Shown here: positions 33,839-44,592 of the stretch, one piece after another
How the letters are laid out: every line of letters begins with the position of its first letter
How positions within the stretch are numbered: position 1 is the stretch's first letter
DNA from: Phlyctochytrium arcticum
Lineage: Eukaryota; Chytridiomycota; Chytridiomycetes; Chytridiales; Chytridiaceae
DNA: 64,000 nt
Direction of reading: 5' to 3'
NCBI GenBank assembly: GCA_025602905.1
Contig: JAHLKI010000036.1
Coordinates: forward strand, 1 to 64,000
The notes under the pieces: generated by a model
Told to the model about the DNA's origin: nothing
The model's database searches: none
The model's input: the letters and a program-made list of their open reading frames with translations, nothing else
Made by a program: the position numbers and the translations under genes

Positions 33839-36800
33839 CTAAAATCTATGCCCCGTCAACACCCGATCCAAATTAAACGCGGCAGACATGAGCGCAATAT
33901 GTGTGAAAGCCTGCGGGAAATTCCCCAACATTTCTCCACTGCGTGCAATCTCCTCACTAAACAGCGACAAGTGATTGCCAAACGCAATCATTTGTTCAAA
34001 CATGACGATGGCCCGTTGCAGGAATTCGGGTTTGTGTTGGCCGGCGCGGGTCAGGCATTCTACTAGCCAGAATGTACCTGTAAAACAAGAGGGAGGAGGG
34101 GGGGTTAGATTGGGGGATGTAGAGATGGTTGGGGGGAAGGAAGTGGTAAGTTGCCCGTGGAGGGGAAACTTACAGTTGTTGGTAGGTGTACCAAACCGAT
34201 CCCGTAACTTACATAACGTAAAACTGCCCTCATCTTTTCCCGTCAGTCCATCATCAAACAAGCTAGCGTCGTATCGATAGACAAGGTTATTCGCCAATAA
34301 ACCACCTAAAAAACGATCAACCAACGTTCACCAAAAATGAAAATGATTCACTTTACCTCGTTCTGGGGGCAACATGATTTTTTGTAATGTAGAGACCATA
34401 CGCGGATCACTGGGTGAGATAAAGAAGACTAGGGGCATGATGAGCACGGCGGCATCCAGTGTTCCTTCTTCACGGGCTTCAAAGGACTGCACAAAACATT
34501 GTTTGTCGGGGTTCCATCCTTTGGTCATAATCGCCTCTATTGTAAAAAAGTAGTCAGTAATGTGGTTGGAAGGGGAAGAGTAACAGCGAACAAACAAACC
34601 ATAGATTTCATCCCGAGTGCTGAGCCATTCCAGTCGATCCGGGCACGGTAAACTCCGTTTTTCAGCAAGCCGCAACCCCCGATCGACCGCAACCCAACAC
34701 ATGACTTTACTATACAAGAAATTCCGTTTCATGCCGCGGACCTCCCAAATACTCATATCCTCCAATGTCCAATTCTTGCAGACGTAGTTGACTAAGCGGC
34801 GGACTTGGCACCATGTATCGTAGGAGACGGGCTCGCAGTACTTGTTGTAGAGGTAGATGGAGTCGAGGAGTTCGCCGTAGATGTCGAGTTGGAGGTGGTC
34901 GGCGGCGCCGTTGCCGATTCGGACGGGTTGGGAGGCTCGGTAGCCCTCTTTTGGAAAAGAGATGATAAGTACAGATACAAGTGAGGGATTTTTAAGGAGT
35001 TTGTTGATTTTACCAAGATGATCGAGAGATAATTCTTCCAGTTCGTGTTTGCCATCTACCAAAAAGAATGTGAGAATTGGGTTGGCAACAGCTTTTCCCA
35101 ATATATAAACGTTTACCAATGGTATACATGATTTGCAACCCTCCCTCTGGCGTAAGTTCCTGGCACCGGGCTTCAATAAACCTCATAAATCCTTTTGCTT
35201 CCTCCGTCAATCCTACAAAACAGAATAATTTAGAAAATGTGCAGACTTGAATCAAGTAGATTATGTACGGTACCAATCCGAATAAGTGCATAGATTGTGA
35301 AAGCCGAGTCTCGGATCCAGGTAAACCTGAGTTGTGGGTTGTGTATTAGAATCGCGGAGCTGTACGTATCGAATGCTCGACTTACCGATAATCCCAGTTA
35401 CGTTCACCTCTAATTTCTTCAGGGAGGCCAAACGTGGGAGCCGCTACAACTGCTCCAGTCTGCATGTAATGATTGTAATTAGTCTAACAGTAGTTGACGT
35501 TGATGACTGGGAAAACGTACCGGCTCGTATATCATGAGTTTAAGAGCTAAAGCACTTGAGAGGGACAATAAGACGAATAGTGTTATGACCAAAACACGGT
35601 GAAGCCATACCTTCGATGAACGACCTCCCGCCATCTGCCCTTGAACAGACTCTTTCCAATCCAGCTGGTCCAGTAGTTGAATGTCGATTTGAGCAATGCG
35701 TCCATCAATGCACTAGTAAATGGCGGATCCGTCGCCGCACCCTGTTCCTTCTCGCTCGGGACTTCCCGGAACGCAAAAGTAATTCTTTGGCCTTCACATA
35801 AATCGATTTCTGCCCATACACCCGGACCCAGCATATGATCTCGTTGTTCCATGGTCCATTTCAAAGTAGGGATTTTGTGAGGAGTGACTGGCCCATCGAT
35901 GCACTTTTCATTCTTGTCGTCCATTTGGCAAGAGTTATCGGAGGCATTGTCGCATGTGATGGTATGTTGACTGCAATGAATGGCGTAGCGGAGATCCATG
36001 TCCAGACCATCTTCGCTAGAGAAGACGACGCGTTCGGAGCCAGTCATGCTACTGGAACTATCGGAATTGCGACGAGCTTTACAAGCTGGCCCTTTCACTG
36101 CCATGTAATTTTAGGCAAGCCCTCTATGTAGGAGTGAGATGACGTCAATAACTTACTTGGTTTGATCTCGGTGGTGTGTTTGGAACGGGCATAGTTGAAT
36201 GCGGGAAACACTTCCACTCGCACGCGGTAAGATCCCCGCATACATTCGATTTGACGATTGAGCCAGTGGAGCAATGGTTTACCGGCCGTTTGACGTTCCG
36301 GGACATGCATGAAATCCGTCAAATGAATAACGCCTAGGGAACATCAGGGTCAGTTCATCGCATCGGGTAGTGTGATTTGACATCAAGAACAAACCTGTGT
36401 CGGACAAGAAGCGGGTTTGCAGAATGTTGCTGTTGGGAAGGTACTGTTGCTTGTTGCGCGTGTCGCCTAGTGGACGGATATCAAAATGACCTCCCTATGC
36501 TCTCTCTGTTGAGTTTCTCTTTCATGTGATGCCCGCTTGTCCCGCTATATATCGTACCTTGTGTTGATCCAATATTCGTGCGAATCTATATCCCATTCAA
36601 TTCACTTCAGTCAGTGTGATCCCTTTCGTAGCGCATGTCTGCTCTTACATGCTCGGACTATCGAATTTGGGGTAACAGAAAAAGTCGATGGACCCGTCTA
36701 TTGCGTTGGAATGAGTATCAGCCTAGAGTAGAGAGATGACGACCACATACCCGTGCCGCACATGGCGACGGTGCGCATGTTTCCAATCATGCCATAGTTT

Positions 36801-36943
36801 TCTGGGGTTAGAGTCAGATATAGCTCTGTCCCTTGAGTCAGAATAGTAATAATACCTATGGGCAGATAGCCTCTGTCATGGGAGTTGCCGTTAGTGGTAT
36901 GGCGCTGGTCGCAGATTGTGCCTGGGCCATTCCGTCCAGACAT
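33839..36943 (-). CDS. GH15 family hydrolase (trehalase/glucoamylase-like)
   Basis: About 11 exons on the minus strand. The N-terminal domain begins [16 protein letters not shown] and [16 protein letters not shown], the GH15 signature. The catalytic barrel contains [20 protein letters not shown], a general-acid candidate Glu in IWEVRG, the segment [17 protein letters not shown], and a second Glu in LFSEE near the end. These features place it with the bacterial-type GH15 trehalases. An acidic, Ser-rich insert (about 36,060-35,830) interrupts the N-terminal beta-sandwich. There is no signal peptide, so it is probably cytosolic or vacuolar. The enzyme would hydrolyse trehalose or alpha-glucans; the exact substrate is not fixed by sequence. 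It is divergent from the lysyl oxidase. Confidence 0.88.
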
Positions 36944-37225
36944 TGTTTTTAGTTTATGCTCGCTCGGAGTGTCCCGCAGGTGTCCCGTCCACCCGGTGCT
37001 CCAGGCTCCAGCTCCAGATAATAAGCACTGAGAGTATCCACTGAGAGACTGAGTAATACGGAAAACAGCGGAACAAGAAACAGCCGATCGGAGAAATTTC
37101 AAACACACACATGTGCAAATGACAGCACGACTTGATATACCCACATCTGGATAAATGAAGGCAACGTTCCCAGGGGGCAGGGAGGACACTATTACTGTCG
37201 TTCGTTCCCAGGGGGCATATCCGCT

Positions 37226-37321
37226 CCCCCCCCCCCCCCCCACACACACTCACTCACTCACTCACTCACTCACTCACTCACTCACTCACTCACCCACTCA
37301 CTCACTCACCCACTCACTCAC
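37226..37321. repeat. C16 run followed by (CACT)n microsatellite
   Basis: A run of 16 C (37,226-37,241) is directly followed by a CA then CACT tetranucleotide array, with one or two interruptions (CACC), until about 37,321. It lies in the divergent promoter between the GH15 and lysyl oxidase genes. Confidence 0.95.
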
Positions 37322-37682
37322 ACTGTGAGCAGTGTGACTCGCTTTTTCATAGCGCGCTCTCCACACACATTTCTTGGAGTGCACTCGCGCTCCACTGGGT
37401 GAACGGGAGTGATAAACTCCAGTCAGAGTCAGAGTCAGATACTCTCCAGCTAATACCAACCATACCATACACATGAAATGAAACATGAGAATCCTGAGAA
37501 AAAAGTAAAAAGTCTCACAGCTCTCCGCTTAATGGAGTCGAGCTTCCTGGGGCCAAATGTCTTACCGCATGGAATCCCCTACATTGCCTTAAATAGGCCC
37601 CTGGCCAGGTCCCGGACCTCTCAAACTCAATCAGTCTCTGACCGGTCCCGTCCTCCGAGCAAACCCCCCCTGGAAATCCAAG

Positions 37683-38697
37683 ATGCGATCTTTTCTCATC
37701 CTGTTGTCGCTATCATCCCTGGGTTCGCTATGCGCAGCACAAGGCCCTCAACGCCCGGGCGAGGCAGGGACCGCTGGGACTGGACAAGATGCCGAGCCAG
37801 CTCCACCACCACCTGATGGAGGAACCGGTGATGGCGGCGATGGCGGGGAGCAGCAAGAACCTTTACCCGACTTTTTTCCCGATGCCGACCACCTGACCGC
37901 AACACTCTCGATTGATTATGTGGATGCAGCCATTGATCCCTGCCTGGCCAACGAGAAATGCCTGAGTGGCAATGGTAATGTTCCCCCCTCCTCTTCTTCA
38001 TCGGTACTGATACTTATTGCCTTCCAAAAACAGGTACACGCACCTTACTGCGCTTTGGCAGCATGATTCACAACATTGGCACGGCCGACGCGTATCTCGG
38101 TCAACCACCCAACGGTCCCAACGATCCAAACATCCCCGAGTACTGGCACTGGGATACCTGTCATGAGTAAGTCATACGCAAACACACAACTCCTCCATGA
38201 CCACCGTACTCACCTAGCCTCTTCAGACACTGGCACTTTACAGCCTATGCCAACTACATGCTTCTAAGTGAGGACCGCAGTGAAACCATCCTCACAGGCC
38301 ACAAGAACGGTTTTTGCCTAGAAGACGTCGGATGTACGACTCAAGGGCTCCAGCCAGTCTACAACTGCCAAGACCAAGGCATCACCGCCGGATGTTACGA
38401 TCTCTACGATGAAACATTACCCTGCCAATGGATCGACAGTACGTTACTCCATCCTTTTACCTCCAATCCTATTCGCTAACTTGTATTCATGAAGTCACGG
38501 ACTTGGCAGACAAACCCGGCTACACCCCCAGCACCGCCTACACACTCCAAGTCGTCGTCAACCAAGAAGGCTACTTTCCCGAACTCAATCTGAGAAACAA
38601 TGCTGCGTTTGCTACAGTCGTCATCGAGGATGTTCCGCCATATAACGGGCCTCCGCTCGATCAAGTCATTGTACCCAATGGTCCGGGGCGAAAGTAG
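37683..38697 (+). CDS. secreted lysyl oxidase
   Basis: Four exons: 37,683-37,974, 38,034-38,166, 38,227-38,438 and 38,495-38,697. The protein starts with a clear signal peptide (RSFLILLSLSSLGSLCAAQ), then a Pro/Gly/Glu-rich linker. The catalytic domain has the copper site WHWDTCHEHWH, matching the WHSCHQHYH type of animal LOX. The quinone precursors are present: Lys in GHKNGFCLED and Tyr in GCYDLYDE, followed by CQWID. Lysyl oxidases oxidise peptidyl lysine to the aldehyde, cross-linking proteins; in fungi the substrate is unknown. The core is about 210 residues, close to the animal catalytic domain. The copper site is split by an intron (38,167-38,226). It shares a divergent promoter with GH15. 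Confidence 0.92.
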
Positions 38698-38755
38698 TGC
38701 TACATCTCCATATTTTTTTTTACATGGCGAAAGTAGTGCTACATCTCCATATTTC
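38687..38755. repeat. tandem duplication spanning the lysyl oxidase stop codon
   Basis: A perfect 29-bp copy at 38,687-38,715 recurs at 38,727-38,755 (period 40). The first copy includes the last codons and the stop of the lysyl oxidase gene; the second lies in the 3' untranslated region. Confidence 0.95.
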
Positions 38756-39764
38756 CTTTACATTTTGCTTTAGATCCTTTTTGAACTGTAGAGGAGGGTT
38801 GAAAGCATCACTTTTACGCACTTATACTTATTCCTTGTACATTTTTTAAATATCACTGTACTGCACTGTCTTTCACTCAATTCTCAAAGATCAATGGAAT
38901 TGATGTTTCTGATCAAGTAATACTACTGGCAGCTAATGACTGTCCAGCTCTGCCTGCTCGCTCCTTCTTACTATGCCCATCACTTTTCACCCATTGGAAC
39001 TTTTGGCAAAAGCATCATCAACTTCCAATACACGAACGCATAAATCCGTCTAACTTGGGTTGGATATTTGCGAATTCTACCAAAGCAAAAGTTTCACCTC
39101 TGCTTCAACAGTGAGAGAGAAAAACTTCCCTTCGACCCTATACTCGTCACCTACTTCCGGGCCCGGCCTATCGTGACATGTCATCGCGTGCGATCAAGTT
39201 TTCCCGTCTTCGGGTACAGTAGACTTGCGGCATAATCTGGACATCAGGGTGACCTGCTATCCGCTCTTTCCGCCTTGCCTTACGCGCAGAACTGTTGCCA
39301 CCGCACTTATCCTTTCCCAAATATCCTTCGTTTGAGAGAGGATTGAATCATCAACTCATCACCTACCTACGAGACCTAGCCGGCCTGGGGCATTTCCGAA
39401 TCATTTTGACGCGTCGCCTCAGCGCGTCGCGCATAACGCGTCGGGTCTGCATCGAGATACATATTTACGGATCTGTTGATGCAGTCAAGAGGAACGTGTA
39501 TACTATTTCCAGCATTGTATGCCGCCTCCAAAAATTTTAAGATTCATCCGCCGCTCCCAAGCAATGGGAGAGTTCTGGAATTATAATATCCAGTGTGTCA
39601 ACATCAACATGGGGGAAAGAGGTCGAGCGACTCATTTCGAGTCAAAACCAAGTTTTTGCAAGAATCTTCTTTCGAAGGGGAATACTAACAAACGTCTAAC
39701 TCTGGGTATACATATAGTTCTGCAATATTGTTTGAGCATTTGCGGCTTTGAAAATTGAACGGGA
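38756..39764. other. spacer upstream of the pseudokinase gene, no gene seen
   Basis: The open frames here are short, with no recognisable family. The stretch near 39,410-39,450 contains repeated CGCGTCG motifs. The region should hold the lysyl oxidase terminator side and the promoter of the kinase-like gene. Confidence 0.5.
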
Positions 39765-42029
39765 ATGAGGGGGAAATCAACAGCATGGGGTTCTTCATCT
39801 GGGTTACCGGCAGCGGGGGAGGAGGAGGGCAAGAATTTCCGAATGTCAACAAAGGCGTCTAATACTCAGCTGGTAGCTGCCAATGCAAAAGGTGGAAGTC
39901 TTCAAAAGGCGGGTGACGGGGGCCAACATCCCAAACTGCCTCTCAAGACCAGTAGACCTGGCAGTGCTACATCTCAAGGGGGCCAGAATAAGCTACAGTC
40001 GCATCATCACAAATCGGCAGGACGTCTCACCAAAGCAGCTGGACCCAACAACAACGAGACTCATCTCCGCCCTCCTTCACGCCCAGGCAGCGGCACTACT
40101 TCTCGTCCAGCTTCTTCTTCCCATCATCGTCCCATTGCCTCCGACGACCTCTTATCGGCTCATAGCGCTGCTGCAAAACGGGCCATGCGGGTCGCGAGTT
40201 CGATTTCTTTAGCCTCAGTATCGTCAAAATCATCGCAGCGATCACGCGAAAATAGCAGTAGCGAAGACTCTATTCCAAACAGCGGGGGTGGCGGACTCCA
40301 ACGGTCTCTCAGTGCTTCTTTAAATGCAGCTCTCAGATCAGCTTCTTCTTCGTCGTCCTCTTCCGGATTTCAGTCTACAGCGGCTGCATCCGCTCGGGCC
40401 CGACAGGCTACCAGTGTCAATCGACTTTTGCATGGGCAACCGACCACGCTACCCGGCCAAGCCCACCGGGCACGCACCGAAAAAATGGCAACTCATACCT
40501 ACGAAGAAACAAACCTGAATCGACCTTTTGTACTCAAAGATTTCACCTTGTTACGAGCCCTGACGACCGATACGACGTGTACCACGTATATAGCCATTCG
40601 AAGCACGGAGCCTGCACCCGAATCAGACCACATCGCACCCGACACATCCAACTTTTCCGCCTGGTATGCAGCAGCCACCAACGTCCTTCCCCTCCCCTCA
40701 ACGCTAAAAGTGATTCGAAAAACCCAAATCGTAAAACGGGACTTGGTCCCGAGAATCTACCGCGAACGCTCCATCCTAAACGCAATCCGATCCGCACCCA
40801 CTCCCTCCCCCTTTATCGCCGCCTTTCATTCCACCTGGCAAGACCGCCAGTACTTGTACATTTTAGCCGAATGGGGCAGTTGTACCCTCCGCGAGTTGAT
40901 TTCGGGGTGGCGAAAAGTGGATGAAGACGCGGCAAGGTTTTGGGGGGGTGAATGTATCCTGGGGCTGGAGTGGTTACATGCCCGTGGGATCGTGTTTGGG
41001 GAGTTGCAGCCTGAATGTGTGTTGGTGACCGAAGAGGGGCATGTCAAATTATGGGATTTTGGACGGGCGGTGAGTCTCTCTACTTCCGGTTCCAGTGACG
41101 GAATACATCAAAATCAGTCTTTATCGGCATCGTCGTCGTCGTCCATCCAACAAGCCTTGGAGCAAGATGGTCCCGCTCCAAGATGGACGCCCACCCCTGC
41201 CTACGCGGCTCCCGAAGTCTTGGCTCACCACCAGGCCATCCCGACTCCAGCATCGGATTGGTGGTCACTGGGTGTCCTCCTCCACGAACTGCTATTGGGT
41301 GAAGTCCCGTTTGGTCGCGACCCGTCTCCCCGGCATACCCTCCACATGATTGAAACCTACGGCCCCCAACTCCTCCTTTCCTCCTTATCCGTCGCACCTT
41401 CAGACTCTTCATCGTCAACAGGTACTACAACACAAGTTACATCAATAGGTATAACAAGTTCAGCCCGCGATTTACTGCTCCGGCTCCTCAATTCTTCGGC
41501 TCACGACCGGCTGGGTTCCTGGCACGGCAGCGAGGATATAAAATGCCACGTCTGGTTCCGTCCCATCAAACAATGGCGGAGGTTAGGTCCCAGTACCTCT
41601 ACCGGTGGTCGCTCCATCCCCAGTATAGCTTCATCAGCCGCAATCAGTCCACCGTTAGTCCCGGGACCCGATCGGCATGTCGTCTCGTATGTTCAAACCC
41701 GGGCATCGACAGCAGGTGGACTGTCGGCATTGACTGCCCAGATCATGGCCCGCGGAAACCAATTAAACACCAAAGAACGCAGTCGTCGCCATCGCCGACG
41801 AGCCAATACCAAACGACCCCACCACGCCTCTTCCCCCGCCCTGGGCAGCCGCGACCCCGACTTCTCCTCCATCGACAGTCTCCCTGGATCAGACTTGGAT
41901 TCGGACGCGGAAGACGACACGACGACGACGACGACCAAAAAAATTCCCATCACGGGGATTATCATACCTGCCGATGAGGAGGATGCAGCTATGGCTGATG
42001 ACGTTCAGCACCTTTTTACCGGCTTCTGA
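39765..42029 (+). CDS. AGC-like protein kinase domain lacking catalytic residues
   Basis: 754 residues in one frame. Residues 1-240 are Ser/Ala-rich and disordered. The kinase domain runs from about 255 to 590. The ATP-site lysine is kept (LKVIRK, Lys-315), as are DFG (Asp-431), APE (YAAPEVL), and DWWSLGVLLHELLLGEVPF. But the glycine loop is lost (LLRALTTDTTCTTYIAI), and the catalytic loop reads IVFGELQPECVLV instead of the usual RDLKPEN, so the catalytic Asp is Glu-413 and the Mg-binding Asn is Cys. The layout (GHVKLWDFG, FGRD, DRLG) places it near AGC kinases such as S6K/PKA. It is likely a pseudokinase. The last 130 residues are basic then acidic and disordered. No intron was needed. Confidence 0.82.
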   Translation: MRGKSTAWGSSSGLPAAGEEEGKNFRMSTKASNTQLVAANAKGGSLQKAGDGGQHPKLPLKTSRPGSATSQGGQNKLQSHHHKSAGRLTKAAGPNNNETHLRPPSRPGSGTTSRPASSSHHRPIASDDLLSAHSAAAKRAMRVASSISLASVSSKSSQRSRENSSSEDSIPNSGGGGLQRSLSASLNAALRSASSSSSSSGFQSTAAASARARQATSVNRLLHGQPTTLPGQAHRARTEKMATHTYEETNLNRPFVLKDFTLLRALTTDTTCTTYIAIRSTEPAPESDHIAPDTSNFSAWYAAATNVLPLPSTLKVIRKTQIVKRDLVPRIYRERSILNAIRSAPTPSPFIAAFHSTWQDRQYLYILAEWGSCTLRELISGWRKVDEDAARFWGGECILGLEWLHARGIVFGELQPECVLVTEEGHVKLWDFGRAVSLSTSGSSDGIHQNQSLSASSSSSIQQALEQDGPAPRWTPTPAYAAPEVLAHHQAIPTPASDWWSLGVLLHELLLGEVPFGRDPSPRHTLHMIETYGPQLLLSSLSVAPSDSSSSTGTTTQVTSIGITSSARDLLLRLLNSSAHDRLGSWHGSEDIKCHVWFRPIKQWRRLGPSTSTGGRSIPSIASSAAISPPLVPGPDRHVVSYVQTRASTAGGLSALTAQIMARGNQLNTKERSRRHRRRANTKRPHHASSPALGSRDPDFSSIDSLPGSDLDSDAEDDTTTTTTKKIPITGIIIPADEEDAAMADDVQHLFTGF

Positions 42030-42544
42030 AAAAATTTAGATGGTAGATACCGGGGGGTTTTTTTAGATAGATTTTTTAGTGTAGCCTCTGTTTTTTTTTG
42101 CTTTTTGTTTTAGGTACCTGACCTTTTGTTTTATCCTGTTCATCTCCTGGACCGAAAACAATAGAGTTCCCCATTTGGTTTTTTGCGATTGCTATGAATG
42201 CACAGTTTTATATATACGGGCTGAACAGCCGTTGTGGCTACATATCATCGCACACTGACTGTCAAGACTTGATGTGTATCCTTCCTTGTTCGTCTTGACA
42301 TTACATACTTTTCGTTGCCCGAGTTTTTCCAAGTCATGTCACTAAAAGGTCTCGTCAGGTCGTTACGGTGTTGCCGAGTCGTCTTCCCCTGGATATATGA
42401 CCATTTTGACAGACTGTCAACCAAGTTCTGGCGACAGGTTTGGCGAAAACTCCGCAGACAGTGGCTGTGTTTTACATTCCAGTACCAAATCCCCACACTT
42501 TGAATTTTGGGGAGAGAGAGCGTTGTCACTCCCCGCATTTCGAA
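42030..42544. other. spacer, no gene seen
   Basis: Between two + strand genes. It contains T-rich sequence after the kinase-like gene that probably holds its polyadenylation site, and the promoter of the SPRTN gene. Confidence 0.5.
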
Positions 42545-44037
42545 ATGGATGGAAAAAGTAAAGAAGAAGAAGAAGAAGCAAACGAGGAGGTAGCTCGTCA
42601 ACTACAACAAGAAGAAGACGACCTGGCAAAAGCCATTTCCGCCTCCGTCTCCGACCCGGATCTGATTTCCATTGCATCGGAAAGTAAACGCCGCATCAAG
42701 TCCGAAGTTCACAACATCGACAATAATGAGGAAGAGGATCCCATACCCGACTTGCACGGATTATACCTGGCATTCAATGACCAGGTATATCCACCATCCT
42801 TTTTGTCCGATTTTACGTATTTCTGAGATTTTTTGGATCAGTATTTTCACGGGAAATTATCGAGTATTGAAGTTAGATGGAGTTCTCGTATGACGTAGGT
42901 AAACGAACTCGCAAAACCCATTCCAAAACATTCATTCCAAAACTGATACTCCAAAAAAGGTTATGCGCCGGGATGTGTTACTGTACCGTGTATTTTCATT
43001 ATTCACGCACATTCGAAAAAAACTCACATTTGATGTTATTAGATTACCCAGGAGGCTACTGCTCCGTCCGTCTAAGTGAACCTCTCCTCAAACTCCGGCC
43101 TCGCAGCGATTACATCAATACCTTACTGCACGAAATGATTCATGCGTATTTGTTTGTCACGCAGCAGAATACGGATCGGGATGGGCATGGACCTGAGTTT
43201 ATGAAGCATGCTAAGCGGATCAATGCGGTATGTCGTGTGCATGGATGTGGAAATGAATTGGGGGACTTAATGGTATTGGTTTTTTAGGCGGCGGGAACGA
43301 ATATCACGGTATACCACAAGTACGTTTGAGCAATCGTTTGTTTATTTATCCAAACACTTACTAATTTCCAATCACAGCTTTCGAGATGAAGTGAACCACT
43401 ACCGAGTCCACGTCTGGAAATGCAACGTAACGTCCATTCCCGCACCACTCTACTTCCCTCACCTCACATATATATCACATTTTAGGGCCCATGCCAATCC
43501 CTCCCCCCCTTTTTCGGCACAGTCAAACGATCCATGAACCGGCCCCCTCAAGCAGCCGACTGGTGGTTTGCGGGCCACGAAAAGAGTTGTGGGGGAGTCT
43601 ATGAAAAGATTTCTGGGCCGGAACCCAAACCTAAGGCGAAACGGAAACCCAAGAAGAAGGATGATGGGAGTGATGAGGTGATTGATAAGAAGAAGAAGAA
43701 GGGAAAAGGGCCTATGGACGATTTCTTGACGAGGGGAAAACCATTTTCCGGAAACCAACTTTTTGATACTTTTTTGGCAAAACTTGGCGCGTCAGATACA
43801 ATTCTTCTCCGTGGGGGCCACATCAAATCCGATCCGACATTAAACCTTAAACCCCCATCCCCGACCCCATCACCCCCCTCATCTCCCGACCTTCTCGCCC
43901 TACCCACCACCTCCCCATCCATCATAGATTTGACATCTGACCCACCCCTCTTGACGTGTCCCGTGTGTCAAAAGGACGGGTTTGAAGGTACGGGGTCCCT
44001 GAACTCGCATTTAGATGCGTGTCTGTTGGAAGGGTGA
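42545..44037 (+). CDS. SPRTN: SPRTN/Spartan DNA-protein crosslink protease
   Basis: Seven or so exons with 50-70 nt introns. The N-terminus is acidic. The SprT domain begins GLYLAFNDQ and includes LSSIEVRWSSRMT, LCAGMCY, and the zinc-protease motif HEMIHAYLF with DRDGHGPEF supplying the third histidine. The zinc-binding part is the segment WKCNGPC then KSCGGVY. Further on, PFSGNQLF matches the p97-binding SHP box, and the C-terminus has a UBZ4-type finger (CPVCQ...HLDAC). Spartan cleaves proteins covalently bound to DNA during replication, guided by ubiquitin and PCNA. The full set of modules is present, as in animals. A Lys/Pro-rich linker separates SprT and SHP. Confidence 0.95.
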
Positions 44038-44592
44038 AGAATTGTGGAGGGGGCTATTCCGTTTGTATGTCTGTACATAGACTTTGCTTTTTTCCTTGTT
44101 GAGACTTTTTTTTGGCAATGCGATATGGCAGACTTTTCCCGTAGCCATTCAGCAGTTATAGTCAATGATATTTTGTACAAGCAGCTATCCATGATTCTAA
44201 TGAAGCAAAAAAGCGTTCGTTTTTACAATGTTATGCTATCAGACTTTGGGAACACCGCTTACGATCCATTTTGACCCATTGTGTGTGGGAAAATATGTTC
44301 TATCTTACACGACACATCTACAGCGCTCTAAAAAATGGTTTGTATAACGCAATAGACGTATAATTCGACCAGGTGTGATCGTCGTCTGTGCAGGAATATC
44401 CAGTAGGACTTGACACTTGCCCTTTTCATCATTTTCAGCCACTGTATAAAATAAAATGAACGCATTTGCACATGGGTATCAAATTCTTATTTATAAAAGC
44501 AACGAATTTCCAAACTAGAACAGAGTAAAACAATAAAAACAGAGTATTTCACAGGAGTATAGCACAGAAAGAGAGAACGGAGTTAAAACAAA
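44038..44592. other. convergent 3' region, no gene seen
   Basis: Between convergent genes (SPRTN on + and CBS-PB1 on -). Only short frames are present. AATAAA-like signals are visible near 44,451 and 44,531. Confidence 0.5.

Noticed and set aside
37242..37321. CACT array considered as a CRISPR-like repeat
   Set aside because: It is a simple tetranucleotide microsatellite without spacers.
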